64,000 nt of DNA from Streptomyces sp. NRRL B-1140. GTDB taxonomy: Bacteria; Actinomycetota; Actinomycetes; Streptomycetales; Streptomycetaceae. The DNA is taken from NCBI RefSeq assembly GCF_001280065.1, contig NZ_LGEA01000118.1, positions 1-64,000 on the forward strand. Direction: 5' to 3'. The position numbers were made by a program, and so were the translations under genes. How positions within the stretch are numbered: position 1 is the first letter of the stretch; each line of letters opens with the position of its first letter. Below, piece after piece: positions 54,717 through 63,631 of the stretch. The notes under the pieces were generated by a model, which was given only the letters and a program-made list of their open reading frames with translations, did no database searches and was not told where the DNA came from.

Positions 54717-55352
54717 TCAGGCCGTCGGGCCCCGGGCTCCGACCATCCGCAGCACGAGGTCGGCGTACAGCTCGCCGACCTCCTCCGGCGTCCGGGGCCC
54801 GCCGACGTTGAACCACCGCGCCACGTCGATGCAGAGGGACAGCACGGCGAGCGTCGTGCCGTGCACGTCGATGACGTCGAACTCGCCCGACCGCACACCC
54901 TCCTCGATGATCCCGCGCACCTCGCCGTCGACCTCACGGCGCAGCGCGAGGATCTCGGCGCGGGCGTCGGGACCCAGCGATTCGAGTTCGTACTGCACGA
55001 CCCGGGCGGTGGTACGGCCGCCCGCGTGCCAGCGCACGAAGGAACTCACCGCGTCGGCGAGCCGCTCGGTGGGGCTGCCCTCCCGCCGGGACGCCGTCCG
55101 CAGGATCTCCAGGGCCTTCTCGTGGCCGATCCTGCTGATGCGGTGCAGCAGCTCTTCCTTGGTCTTGTAGTGGATGTAGAGCGCGGCCGGGCTCATCCCG
55201 GCGCGACCCGCGATGTCGCGGGTCGTCGTGGCGTGGTAGCCACGCTCGGCGAAGGCCTCCACCGCGGCCACCAGCAGCCGCCGCGCCGCGTCGGGCGTGA
55301 CCTCGCCCCACGCCTGCGCCTCGCCGCCGGCCGTCTCCTCCGCCGTACTCAT
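54717..55352 (-). CDS. TetR-family regulator (MaoC-linked)
   Basis: A 211-aa TetR regulator: helix-turn-helix at about residues 25-68 (TTRDIAGRAGMSPAALYIHYKTK) and a helical ligand domain with a TetR_C-like HAGGRTTARVVQYELESL. ATG at 55352. The inverted repeat 46 bases upstream (55398-55413) matches the MaoC-promoter repeat, suggesting autoregulation plus control of the MaoC gene. Ligand probably an acyl-CoA. Confidence 0.85.
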   Translation of the reverse strand: MSTAEETAGGEAQAWGEVTPDAARRLLVAAVEAFAERGYHATTTRDIAGRAGMSPAALYIHYKTKEELLHRISRIGHEKALEILRTASRREGSPTERLADAVSSFVRWHAGGRTTARVVQYELESLGPDARAEILALRREVDGEVRGIIEEGVRSGEFDVIDVHGTTLAVLSLCIDVARWFNVGGPRTPEEVGELYADLVLRMVGARGPTA

Positions 55353-55397
55353 CGCTCGCCCCTCTCGACTGGCAGGAGCAACACCATACCGCCGAAG

Positions 55398-55413
55398 GTG
55401 AGCGAGCGCTTAG
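55398..55413. promoter_or_regulatory. TetR operator upstream of the MaoC-linked TetR gene
   Basis: On the minus strand it reads CTAAGC-GCTC-GCTCAC, identical in the CTAAGC arm and GCT start of the second arm to the 54158 repeat. It sits in the 70-base gap between the YiaA-type gene and this TetR. Confidence 0.55.
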
Positions 55414-55422
55414 TGTGGCCGC

Positions 55423-55668
55423 TCAGCGCTTCTCGAAGGGGGTGTACGCGGGAGCCGTCCCCTCCTGCCGGTCCCGGATCACCTTGGCCAGGGTGAAGGA
55501 GGACGTGACCAGGTACAGGACGGCGATGGCGAGGAAGGCCCGCACCCAGGCGTCGGCGCTCAACTGGTAGATGCCGATGGCCGTGGCCGCCATGGCGACG
55601 GCGAAGGAGGCGACGGCCTGGCCGTAGAAGGCTGCCGTGTTCTGCTGCTTGCCCGGTGTGTCACTCAT
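55423..55668 (-). CDS. YiaA/YiaB-type small membrane protein
   Basis: An 81-aa protein with two hydrophobic helices (about 14-34 and 43-63) and a short charged tail, matching the YiaA/YiaB inner-membrane family. ATG at 55668. Function unknown. Lies just upstream of the MaoC-linked TetR on the same strand. Confidence 0.78.
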   Translation of the reverse strand: MSDTPGKQQNTAAFYGQAVASFAVAMAATAIGIYQLSADAWVRAFLAIAVLYLVTSSFTLAKVIRDRQEGTAPAYTPFEKR

Positions 55669-55728
55669 GGGGGAAAGCTTCGGCGGACGTGGCCGGCGCC
55701 ACATCCGCCGAAGTACTCAGAGACGTAC

Positions 55729-56883
55729 TCAGAACGCCGAGACACCCGTCAGCGCCCGCCCGATGACCAGTTTCTGGATCTGGCTCGTGCCCTCGTAGAG
55801 GGTCATCACCCGGGCGTCGCGCAACAGCTTGCCCACCGGGTACTCGTCGATGTAGCCGTAGCCGCCGAAGACCTGGAGCGCGTTGTTCGCGGCGCGGACG
55901 GCGGCCTCCGAGGCGAACAGCTTGGCCTTGGACGACTCCACGGCGAACGGCCGCCCCCGGTCGATGAGGTCGGCGACCCGCCAGGTCAGCAGCCGGGCGG
56001 CGTCGACGTCCAGGGCGATGTCGCTCAGCAGCTCCTGGACGAGCTGGTGGTGGGCGATGGTCCTGCCGAACTGCTCCCGCTCCCCCGCGTACCGCACGGC
56101 CGCGTCGAGGGCGGCCTGGGCGATACCGACGCAGCCCGCGGCGACGGACATCCGCCCCTTGGCGAGAGCCGACATGGCGATCGAGAAACCCTTGCCCTCC
56201 TCCCCCAGCCGGGCGCAGGCGGGTACGCGCACGTCCTCCAGGACGAGTTCGGCGGTGGCCTGGCCGCGTAGCCCCAGCTTGCCGTGGATGGTACGGCGGG
56301 TCAGGCCGGGGGTGTCGGTGGGGACGAGGAAGGCGGAGACGCCCTTGTGACCGGGGGCGTCCGTGGAGCGGGCGAAGAGCAGGACGACGTCGGCCCAGGT
56401 GCCGTTGGTGATGAACATCTTGGTGCCGTTCAGGACGTAGTCGTCGCCGTCCCGCACGGCCCGGGTCACGAGGCTGCCCGCGTCCGAGCCCGTGCCGGGT
56501 TCGGTGAGGCCGAAGCAGCCGATCGACGCGCCGGAGGTCAGCCCCGGCAGCCAGCGCCGCTTCTGCTCCTCGCTGCCGTGGGCGGCGACGGTCTTGGCGA
56601 CGAGCCCCAGGGAGACGGAGACGATGCCGCGCACCGAGGAGTCGCCCCGGCCCAGCTCCTCCGTGACCAGGCAGTACGCGAGGTGGTCGCCGCCGGAGCC
56701 GCCGTACTCCTCGTCGATGGTCAGGCCCAGGAAGCCGACCTCGCCGAGCTTCTTGACGATGGCCCGGTCGACCTCCTCGGCGCGGTCCCAGGCGACCACG
56801 TGCGGGGTGATCTCGCGCTCCACGAAGTCCCGCGCGAGCTGCCGGACCGCGCTCTGCTCCTCGCCGAGCTCCAGATTCACCAC
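55729..56883 (-). CDS. Acyl-CoA dehydrogenase
   Basis: A 384-aa FAD enzyme introducing the alpha,beta double bond in acyl-CoA. It has CFGLTEPGTGSDAGS, YAGEREQFGRTIAHHQLVQ and the standard catalytic Glu364 in LYEGTSQIQ, followed by IGRALTG. Short/branched-chain or medium-chain substrates are plausible. GTG at 56883. Divergent from a TetR gene across an operator (56918-56936). Confidence 0.92.
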   Translation of the reverse strand: MVNLELGEEQSAVRQLARDFVEREITPHVVAWDRAEEVDRAIVKKLGEVGFLGLTIDEEYGGSGGDHLAYCLVTEELGRGDSSVRGIVSVSLGLVAKTVAAHGSEEQKRRWLPGLTSGASIGCFGLTEPGTGSDAGSLVTRAVRDGDDYVLNGTKMFITNGTWADVVLLFARSTDAPGHKGVSAFLVPTDTPGLTRRTIHGKLGLRGQATAELVLEDVRVPACARLGEEGKGFSIAMSALAKGRMSVAAGCVGIAQAALDAAVRYAGEREQFGRTIAHHQLVQELLSDIALDVDAARLLTWRVADLIDRGRPFAVESSKAKLFASEAAVRAANNALQVFGGYGYIDEYPVGKLLRDARVMTLYEGTSQIQKLVIGRALTGVSAF

Positions 56884-56917
56884 AGGTCACCCCACCGCAC
56901 GCCGTAAGTGTACATTT

Positions 56918-56936
56918 AAATTAGCACTGCTAGTTT
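56918..56936. promoter_or_regulatory. TetR operator between the acyl-CoA dehydrogenase and its TetR
   Basis: AAATTAGCACTGCTAGTTT is a 19-base inverted repeat (8 of 9 arm positions pair around one central base). It matches the site upstream of the aldehyde dehydrogenase (63550-63568) at 14 of 19 positions. Confidence 0.7.
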
Positions 56937-56962
56937 CTTGCCGCAGCCCTACTATGTGCGCC

Positions 56963-57604
56963 ATGGCCCGACCGCGCAAGCCCTTGCTCAGCACCGACCG
57001 GATCGTCGAGACGGCCCGCGCGCTGGTGGACGCCGAGGGACTGGCCGCCGTCTCCACGCGGCGGCTCGCCGCGGAACTGGGGGTCAGCGGGCCGTCGCTG
57101 TACAACCACTTCCGCACCAAGGACGAGATCCTGGAGGCGGTCGCCGACTCGGTGAGCGGCCAGGTGGACCTGTCGATGTTCCAGGACGGCAGGGACTGGC
57201 GGACCGCGCTGCACGACTGGGCCGTCTCCTACCGGGCCGCGCTGCGCGACCACCCGAACATCGTCCCGGTGCTGGCCCGCGGCCCCGGCCGCCGCCCGGC
57301 CGGACTGCGCCTCGCGGACGCCGTCTACGGCGCCATGGTCGCCGCCGGCTGGCCACCGGCGCAGGCCACCTCCATCGGCGCGCTGATGCGGTATTTCGTG
57401 ATGGGCTCCGCGCTCGGCTCCTTCGCCGGGGGCTTCGTGGACGACGCGAGCGCCTACGACCCCGCCGACTACCCCCACCTCCAGCAGGCCCACCTCCTCT
57501 CCGAGCGGCAGGAGAAGATCGACGAGCGGGCCTTCGAGACCGGGCTGACGGCCCTGCTGGACGGGCTGGCGCGGCAGTACGAGCAGGTGCGGCGCACGGC
57601 GTAG
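56963..57604 (+). CDS. TetR-family regulator (acyl-CoA dehydrogenase-linked)
   Basis: A 213-aa TetR regulator with helix-turn-helix at about residues 10-55 (STRRLAAELGVSGPSLYNHFRTK) and a TetR_C-type ligand domain. ATG at 56963, divergent from the dehydrogenase gene with the shared operator between. It probably also controls the aldehyde dehydrogenase gene 6.6 kb away, whose upstream repeat is similar. Confidence 0.87.
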   Translation: MARPRKPLLSTDRIVETARALVDAEGLAAVSTRRLAAELGVSGPSLYNHFRTKDEILEAVADSVSGQVDLSMFQDGRDWRTALHDWAVSYRAALRDHPNIVPVLARGPGRRPAGLRLADAVYGAMVAAGWPPAQATSIGALMRYFVMGSALGSFAGGFVDDASAYDPADYPHLQQAHLLSERQEKIDERAFETGLTALLDGLARQYEQVRRTA

Positions 57605-57640
57605 GCGACACTTCGGCGCCCGCCGAACCGTTCGTGTTCC

Positions 57641-58363
57641 ATGCTGGAGGGCATGACCACGAGGGACCCTCGGGCGACGGCCCTGGCACGGCTCGCCGCG
57701 CTGTTCGCGGACGAGACCCGGGCCGCGTGCCTGCTGGCCCTGCTCGACGGACGGGCCTGGACCGCGAGTGAACTGGCACGGCACGCGGGAGTCGCCGCGT
57801 CGACGCTGAGCGAACACTTGGGCCGGCTCGTCGCGGGCGGACTGCTCGCCGAGGAACGGCAGGGCCGGCACCGGTACGTCCGGCTGGCCGACGCGCGGGT
57901 CGCGCAGCTGCTGGAGGACCTGGCCGCACAGGTCGCGCCGGGCGCGGCCGTACGGCCGCGCACCCTGCGGGAGTCGAGCGCCGGCTCGGCGATGGCCCGG
58001 GGCCGCACCTGCTACGACCATCTCGCCGGGCGGCTCGGCATCGCGGTCACCGACGCGCTGACGGCACGCGGCCTGCTGGAGCAGGACACGGGGTTCGCGC
58101 TCACCGACGCGGGGCTGGCGTGGTTCGCCTCGGCCGGGATCGGCCTGGAACGCCGGGGCCGCCGTCCGCTGGCCCGGGGGTGTCTGGACTGGACCGAGCG
58201 CCGCCCCCATCTCGCGGGCGTCGCGGGCGCGGCGCTGTGCCGGCACGCCCTGAACGCGGGGTGGTGCGTGCGCATCGGCTCGGAGCGGGCCGTGAAGGTG
58301 ACGGTGGCCGGTGAGCGCGCCCTCTTCGACCTGCTGGGTGTGGCGTCGACGGCGCTGCGCTGA
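57641..58363 (+). CDS. ArsR-family winged-helix regulator
   Basis: A 240-aa protein: an ArsR-type winged helix (about 10-85; ASELARHAGVAASTLSEHLGRLV) plus a longer C-terminal region with a second winged-helix-like stretch and several cysteines and histidines (RGCLDWTERRPHLAG, CRHALNAGWC). A second ATG at 57653 has GGAGGG too close for a normal site, so the start is uncertain. It precedes the DMT transporter gene by 109 bases on the same strand and may regulate it. Confidence 0.8.
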   Translation: MLEGMTTRDPRATALARLAALFADETRAACLLALLDGRAWTASELARHAGVAASTLSEHLGRLVAGGLLAEERQGRHRYVRLADARVAQLLEDLAAQVAPGAAVRPRTLRESSAGSAMARGRTCYDHLAGRLGIAVTDALTARGLLEQDTGFALTDAGLAWFASAGIGLERRGRRPLARGCLDWTERRPHLAGVAGAALCRHALNAGWCVRIGSERAVKVTVAGERALFDLLGVASTALR

Positions 58364-58472
58364 GCCCCCGGAGCCGGTCCGGAACCTGCCGCGACACCCC
58401 GCCGGGCAGCCCGGAACGCCCGGCCCGAAAACCGCGAGCGTTCGCCCCTGCGCTCCCCCTAGCCTCGGAGAC

Positions 58473-59441
58473 ATGATGATCAACTCCCCCCACCCTTCCG
58501 CCCGCCGCGCTGAACTGCTGGCCGCCGGTGCGGCCGCGGTCACCGTCGTGCTGTGGGCCTCCGCCTTCGTCTCGATCCGCAGCGCGGGGGACGCGTATGC
58601 ACCCGGCGCGCTCGCGCTCGGGCGGTTGCTGGCCGGGGCGCTGACGCTCGGGGTGATCTGCCTGCTGCGGCGGGAGGGCCTGCCACCGCGCTCGGCGTGG
58701 CGCGGGATCGCGATCTCGGGCGTGCTGTGGTTCGGCTGCTACATGGTGGTCCTGAACTGGGGCGAGCAGCAGGTCGACGCGGGGACGGCCGCCCTGGTCG
58801 TGAACACCGGGCCGATCCTCATCGCGCTGCTCGGTGCCCGGCTGCTCGGCGACCCGATGCCGCCGCGGCTGCTGGCGGGGATGGCCGTGTCGTTCGCCGG
58901 GGCCGTGACGGTGGGTCTGTCGATGTCGGGCGAGGGCGGTTCCTCGGTGCTCGGGGTGGTGCTGTGCCTGCTGGCGGCGGTCACGTACGCCGCCGGGGTC
59001 GTGGCGCAGAAGCCGGCGCTGGGCACGGCGAGCCCGTTGCAGGTGACGACGTTCGGGTGCCTGGTCGGCGCTGTGCTGTGCCTGCCGTTCGCCGGGCAGC
59101 TCGTGCAGGACGCCGCCGCGGCGCCCGCCACCGCGACGCTCAACATGGTGTATCTGGGCGTCTTCCCGACCGCCCTGGCCTTCACGACCTGGGCGTACGC
59201 CCTGTCCCGGACGACCGCGAGCCGGATGGGAGCGACGACCTACGCGGCGCCCGCCCTGGTCGTGCTGATGTCCTGGCTGTTCCTGGGCGAGGTGCCGGGG
59301 CTGCTCACGCTGGTCGGCGGCGTGCTGTGCCTGGCGGGCGTGGCGGTGTCCCGGTCGCGGTCGCGGGCGGCGGTCCGGGCCGTGGCTCCGGGAGCGGTTC
59401 CGGAGCCACGGCCCGAGGAGGCGGCGGACTCAGCCCGCTGA
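58473..59441 (+). CDS. EamA/DMT-family transporter
   Basis: A 322-aa membrane protein with ten hydrophobic helices in two EamA repeats (AVTVVLWASAFVSIR ... ALVVNTGPILIALLGARLL; second repeat ... TASRMGATTYAAPALVVLMSWLFLGE). The C-terminal 30 residues are Arg/Ala/Glu-rich and cytoplasmic. Probably exports small metabolites. Its 3' end overlaps the convergent MFS gene by 12 bases. Confidence 0.87.
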   Translation: MMINSPHPSARRAELLAAGAAAVTVVLWASAFVSIRSAGDAYAPGALALGRLLAGALTLGVICLLRREGLPPRSAWRGIAISGVLWFGCYMVVLNWGEQQVDAGTAALVVNTGPILIALLGARLLGDPMPPRLLAGMAVSFAGAVTVGLSMSGEGGSSVLGVVLCLLAAVTYAAGVVAQKPALGTASPLQVTTFGCLVGAVLCLPFAGQLVQDAAAAPATATLNMVYLGVFPTALAFTTWAYALSRTTASRMGATTYAAPALVVLMSWLFLGEVPGLLTLVGGVLCLAGVAVSRSRSRAAVRAVAPGAVPEPRPEEAADSAR

Positions 59442-60827
59442 CCCGGCCTGCGTCTCCGGCTCGGCCCGGGTCTCAGGCTCGGCCTTGGTCTCCGGCGCGA
59501 TCTGTGCCTCGGCCGCGCGTGCCCGGTCCGCGAGGATCTTGATCGACACCAGGGCGATCACCGAGAGCACGACGATGTAGCCGGACACGGCCATCGAGGT
59601 GCCGGTCGCCTCCAGCAGCAGCACCATCACGAAGGGCGCGAGGCCGCCGCCCGCCACGGCCGCGATCTGGTAGCCGAGGGAGGCGCCGGTGTAGCGCATC
59701 TCGGGCGTGAACAACTCGGCGAACAGGGCGGCCTGGGGGCCGTACATGATGCTCAGGAAGCAGCTCGCGACGAACGTGCCGACCGCGAGCCACAGCAGCG
59801 AGCCGGTGTCGATCAGCAGGAAGAGCGGCACGGCCCACAGGGCGATGCCGACGGCTCCGAAGGCGTAGATCCGGATGCGGCCGACCCGGTCGGAGAGGGC
59901 CGCGGCGGCCGGGATCAGCACGAGCTGGGTGAGGCTGACGCAGAGCGAGACCATGAGCACCGGGCCCTTCTTCATGTCCAGTTCCCGGGTCGTGTAGTCG
60001 AGGACGCCGGTGATGAGGATGTAGAAGGTGGCGGTGTTCACGGCGAAGGAGCCGCCTGCCAGGAACACCGTGCCCAGGTGGCCGCGCAGGATCGTGCGCA
60101 GCGGCGAGCTCTGCTCCGACTTCTCCTTCTCGGCGAGGGCCCGTTCGGCCTCCCGGAACGCCGGGGTCTCCTCGACGCGCGTGTGGATGTACCAGGCGAG
60201 GCCGAGCACCAGCAGGCCGACCAGGAACGGCACGCGCCAGCCCCAGGCCGCGAACGCCGAGTCGCTGGTGAGCGCGCCGGCCAGCAGGAAGACGGTGTTG
60301 GCGGTGACCACGCCGATGGGGACGCCGAGCTGGACGACGCTGCCGTAGACACCGCGCTTGCCCTCCGGGGCGTACTCGGTGGCCAGGAGCATCGCGCCGC
60401 CCCACTGGGCGCCGACGGCGACGCCCTGTGCGACCCGGAGCAGGACGAGCAGGATCGGGGCGGCCACGCCGATCGTGTCGTACGTCGGCAGCAGGCCGAT
60501 GGCGGTCGTGGACACGCCCATCAGGGTGAGGGCGAGGACCAGCATCGGCTTGCGGCCGCGCTTGTCGCCGAGGTGGCCGGCGACGATGCCGCCGATGGGC
60601 CGGGCGAGGAAGCCGACGGCGAAGGTCGCGAACGAGGCGAGGACGCCTGCCGTGGCGCTGCCGGCCGGGAAGTAGAGGTCGCCGAGCACGAGGGCGGCGG
60701 CGATGCCGAAGACGAAGTAGTCGTACCACTCGACGGCCGAGGCGAGCGCCGCGGCGGTGGCCACCCGGCGTCGGTTGCCGACGGCGGGCGTGGTGGTGAC
60801 GGGCTGAGCGGAAGGTGCCGTGTCCAT
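59430..60827 (-). CDS. MHS-type MFS transporter
   Basis: A 465-aa permease with 12 predicted helices. MFS signature GHLGDKRGRKPML lies between helices 2 and 3, and the metabolite:H+ symporter (MHS) hallmarks VEWYDYFVFG and GAQWGGAMLLATEYAP are clear. Substrates in this family include shikimate, proline/betaine and other organic acids. ATG at 60827. A TetR-type operator of the ATACCG family sits 60 bases upstream. Confidence 0.9.
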   Translation of the reverse strand: MDTAPSAQPVTTTPAVGNRRRVATAAALASAVEWYDYFVFGIAAALVLGDLYFPAGSATAGVLASFATFAVGFLARPIGGIVAGHLGDKRGRKPMLVLALTLMGVSTTAIGLLPTYDTIGVAAPILLVLLRVAQGVAVGAQWGGAMLLATEYAPEGKRGVYGSVVQLGVPIGVVTANTVFLLAGALTSDSAFAAWGWRVPFLVGLLVLGLAWYIHTRVEETPAFREAERALAEKEKSEQSSPLRTILRGHLGTVFLAGGSFAVNTATFYILITGVLDYTTRELDMKKGPVLMVSLCVSLTQLVLIPAAAALSDRVGRIRIYAFGAVGIALWAVPLFLLIDTGSLLWLAVGTFVASCFLSIMYGPQAALFAELFTPEMRYTGASLGYQIAAVAGGGLAPFVMVLLLEATGTSMAVSGYIVVLSVIALVSIKILADRARAAEAQIAPETKAEPETRAEPETQAGSAG

Positions 60828-60887
60828 GCGGTGCACGCTCCGGGGGTGCGGGGACGGAACGGGGGGTGGCTCGAGTTCCGGGGAACG

Positions 60888-60904
60888 TACTGACCGGACG
60901 GTAT
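60888..60904. promoter_or_regulatory. TetR-type operator upstream of the MHS transporter
   Basis: On the minus strand it reads ATACCGTCCGGTCAGTA, sharing ATACCG(A/T)CCGGT with the sites at 37456 and 46260. Confidence 0.5.
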
Positions 60905-60976
60905 GGACGTCAACGGGTCGTGCACCAGGACTTTTACCTGTACTTGGCATCGATCACGGGCCCGGGCATGCCGAAG

Positions 60977-61003
60977 GCCCCGGCCTCGCGAGGAGGCCGG
61001 GGC
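60977..61003 (-). terminator. Terminator of the alcohol dehydrogenase gene
   Basis: A perfect 11-bp stem (GCCCCGGCCTC / GAGGCCGGGGC) with a 5-nt loop begins 15 bases after the minus-strand stop at 61019. Confidence 0.8.
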
Positions 61004-61018
61004 ACGCCGGGGCCGGGG

Positions 61019-62101
61019 CTAGAAGACGACCAGGGCCCGGCCGCCCTTGCCCGCCAGCATGTTCTCGAAGGCCGCCGGAATGCCGTCCAGGGAGATGCGC
61101 TCGGTCACCAGCGCGCTCAGGTCGAGGCGGCCCGCGCGGATGTGTCCGGCCAGGACCGGGAGGTCTTTCGCCGGGTCGGAGTTGCCGTAGACACAGCCGG
61201 AGAGGGTGCGGCCCCAGTGGAAGATCTCCAGGGCGTTGAAGGTGACCTGCTGGTCCTTGCCGCCGATGCCGACGACCGTGGTACGGCCGCCGCGGCGGGT
61301 GGAGTCCCAGGCCGCGCGGATGCTGACCGCGCGGCCCGCGCACTCGACGGCGACGTCGACGCCCTGCTTGCCGGTGAGGCCACGGATCTCGCGGGCGGTG
61401 GTCTCGGAGGCGACGACGTAGTCGGTGGCGCCTGCCGCCCTGGCCAGGTCCTCCTTCCCGGGCGACACGTCCACCGCGACGATCTTCGACGCGCCCGCGA
61501 TCCGGGCGGCCTGGAGTGCGGCGAGGCCCACTCCCCCGACGCCGAACACCGCGACCGTCTCGCCCTGGCGGACCCGGGCCGCGTGGTGGACGGCTCCGTA
61601 GCCGGTGAGGACGGCGCAGCCGAGGAGGGCGGCGTCGGTGAGCGGGACACCGTCCGGGACGGGCAGCACGCAGGACGCGGAGACGACCGTCTCCTCGGCG
61701 AACGCGGCGACGTTCAGACCGGGATGGAGGCCGGTGCCCTCGGTGGTGCGGGCGTAGACGTCGGCCGCGCCCTTGAGGGCGTTGGCGCACAGCCATACCT
61801 CGCCGAGCGAGCAGGCGTGGCACCCGCCGCAGGACGGGGCCCAGTTGAGGACGACGCCGTCGCCGGGCGAGACGTGGCCGACCCCCTCGCCGACGGCGAC
61901 GACCGTGCCGGCGCCCTCGTGTCCGAGGACGGCCGGGACGGGCACGCGCATGGTGCCGTCCGACAGGGACAGGTCGGAGTGGCACACCCCGGCGGCGGCG
62001 AGCCGGACCCGGACCTGGCCGGGTCCGGGGTCGGGCAGTTCGATGCCGGTGATCTCCAGTGGGGAGCCGACGGCGGGCAGGACGGCGGCGCGGACGGCCA
62101 T
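61019..62101 (-). CDS. Zinc-dependent alcohol dehydrogenase
   Basis: A 360-aa medium-chain dehydrogenase. The catalytic zinc ligands are Cys40 and His61/Glu62, plus a late cysteine in LLGCAVLTGYG; the structural zinc cysteines are Cys91, 94, 97 and 105. Nucleotide motif GVGGVG. It follows the aldehyde dehydrogenase gene by 20 bases on the same strand, so an alcohol-to-aldehyde-to-acid route is likely. The branch resembles class III/mycothiol-type dehydrogenases, but the substrate is open. Confidence 0.9.
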   Translation of the reverse strand: MAVRAAVLPAVGSPLEITGIELPDPGPGQVRVRLAAAGVCHSDLSLSDGTMRVPVPAVLGHEGAGTVVAVGEGVGHVSPGDGVVLNWAPSCGGCHACSLGEVWLCANALKGAADVYARTTEGTGLHPGLNVAAFAEETVVSASCVLPVPDGVPLTDAALLGCAVLTGYGAVHHAARVRQGETVAVFGVGGVGLAALQAARIAGASKIVAVDVSPGKEDLARAAGATDYVVASETTAREIRGLTGKQGVDVAVECAGRAVSIRAAWDSTRRGGRTTVVGIGGKDQQVTFNALEIFHWGRTLSGCVYGNSDPAKDLPVLAGHIRAGRLDLSALVTERISLDGIPAAFENMLAGKGGRALVVF

Positions 62102-62121
62102 GACGGAGGGACTCCCCTGGA

Positions 62122-63510
62122 CTAGAACTGAAGGGACTTGGTCTGGAGGTACTCGGCCAGGCCGTGCACGCCGAGTTCGCGGCCCACGCCGGACTGCTTG
62201 TAGCCGCCGAAGGGGGCGAGGGGATTGAAGCGGCCGCCGTTGATGTCGACCTGGCCGGTCTCCATGCGGCGCGCGAAGGCCACCGCCTCGGCCTCGTCCC
62301 CGGCCCAGACGGCGCCGGCCAGGCCGTAGACGGTGCCGTTGGCGATGCGCAGGGCGTCCTCCTCGTCCTCGTAGGCGAGGATCGACAGGACGGGGCCGAA
62401 GATCTCCTCCTGCGCGATGGTCATGTCCTCGGTGACGTCGGCGAAGACGGTAGGGCTGACGAAGTAACCCTCCTCGCGCGGGGCTTCGGGGCCACCGGCG
62501 ACCAGCCGGGCACCCTCCGCGACGCCCTTCTCGATGTAGCCGCGGACCCGTTCCTGCTGTTTGGCGTTGACGACGGGGCCGATGCGGTCGCCGTACTTGG
62601 CGGCGGCGGCAGCGGCGAGCTCGACGGCCTCGTCGTACCGGTCGCGGTGGACCAGCATCCGGGTCCAGGCGCTGCACGTCTGCCCGGAGTTGGACATGAC
62701 GTTGGCGACCCCGACGTTGACCGCCTTGGCGAGGTCGGCGCTCGGGAGGATGACGTTGGCGGACTTGCCGCCCAGTTCGAGGGCGACCTTCTTGACCTGC
62801 CCGGCGGCGATCGCGGCGATCCGCCGGCCGACGGCGGTGGAGCCGGTGAAGGAGACGAGGTCGACACCGGGGTGCTCGGCGAGGGCCTGGCCGGCGACCG
62901 GGCCGAGACCGGTGACCAGGTTGAAGACACCTGCCGGGACACCCGCCTCGTGCACGGCGTCGGCGAAGAGCCGGGCCACCAGCGGGGTGTCCTCGGCGGG
63001 CTTCACCACCACCGTGCAGCCCGCCGCGAGGGCCGGGGCGACCTTGGCGACGATCTGGTGCAGCGGGTAGTTCCAGGGCGTGATCGCGGCCACGACACCG
63101 ACCGGCTCCTGGTGCACCACCGAGTTGCCGGTCTTCTCCTCGAAGGCGTACGTCGCCGCCAGCTCCGCGTACGAGCCCGCCACCGCGATCGGCACGCCCG
63201 CGTGGACGGCCTGGGAGAACTTCAGCGGCGAGCCCAGTTCGGCCGTGACGGTCTCGGCGATCTCGTCCGCGCGGGCCACGAGCACGTCCCGGAGGGCGGC
63301 CAGCCGCGCCGCCCGCTCGGCCGGCGGGGTCGCGGCCCAGCCGGGGAGAGCGGCGCGGGCGGCCCGTACGGCGGAGTCGACGTCCACGGCGGTGCCCGCG
63401 GGGACGGTGCCGATGACCTGCCCGTCGACCGGGTTCACGACCTCGATCACGTCCTGGCCGGCGGCGGGGCGCCAGGCGCCGTCGATGTACATGCCGTCGT
63501 GTGCCTTCAT
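62122..63510 (-). CDS. NAD(P)-dependent aldehyde dehydrogenase
   Basis: A 462-aa enzyme of the ALDH superfamily with catalytic Cys279 (SGQTCSAW), general-base Glu245 (ELGGKS) and Asn146 (ITPWNYPL). ATG at 63510. First gene of the aldehyde/alcohol dehydrogenase pair. The upstream repeat at 63550-63568 links it to the TetR at 56963. Confidence 0.93.
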   Translation of the reverse strand: MKAHDGMYIDGAWRPAAGQDVIEVVNPVDGQVIGTVPAGTAVDVDSAVRAARAALPGWAATPPAERAARLAALRDVLVARADEIAETVTAELGSPLKFSQAVHAGVPIAVAGSYAELAATYAFEEKTGNSVVHQEPVGVVAAITPWNYPLHQIVAKVAPALAAGCTVVVKPAEDTPLVARLFADAVHEAGVPAGVFNLVTGLGPVAGQALAEHPGVDLVSFTGSTAVGRRIAAIAAGQVKKVALELGGKSANVILPSADLAKAVNVGVANVMSNSGQTCSAWTRMLVHRDRYDEAVELAAAAAAKYGDRIGPVVNAKQQERVRGYIEKGVAEGARLVAGGPEAPREEGYFVSPTVFADVTEDMTIAQEEIFGPVLSILAYEDEEDALRIANGTVYGLAGAVWAGDEAEAVAFARRMETGQVDINGGRFNPLAPFGGYKQSGVGRELGVHGLAEYLQTKSLQF

Positions 63511-63549
63511 CGCGCTTCCTCCGGGGCGGGGCGTCGTCGTCCGCCACAT

Positions 63550-63568
63550 AAACTAGCGGCGATAGTTT
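63550..63568. promoter_or_regulatory. TetR operator upstream of the aldehyde dehydrogenase
   Basis: AAACTAGCGGCGATAGTTT pairs 8 of 9 arm positions and matches the 56918 site at 14 of 19. It lies 40 bases before the aldehyde dehydrogenase start codon. Confidence 0.65.
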
Positions 63569-63631
63569 TCTGGCGCCAGACACCACCGGTCATGAGAGCA
63601 CGCGGACGGTCACACCCGGATGTGCCGCTCC

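Noticed and set aside
61019..63586. A continuous 855-codon minus-strand frame suggesting a fused aldehyde/alcohol dehydrogenase
   Set aside because: Only the alcohol-dehydrogenase part is in the coding frame; the aldehyde dehydrogenase is in another frame with its own ATG at 63510 and stop at 62122.
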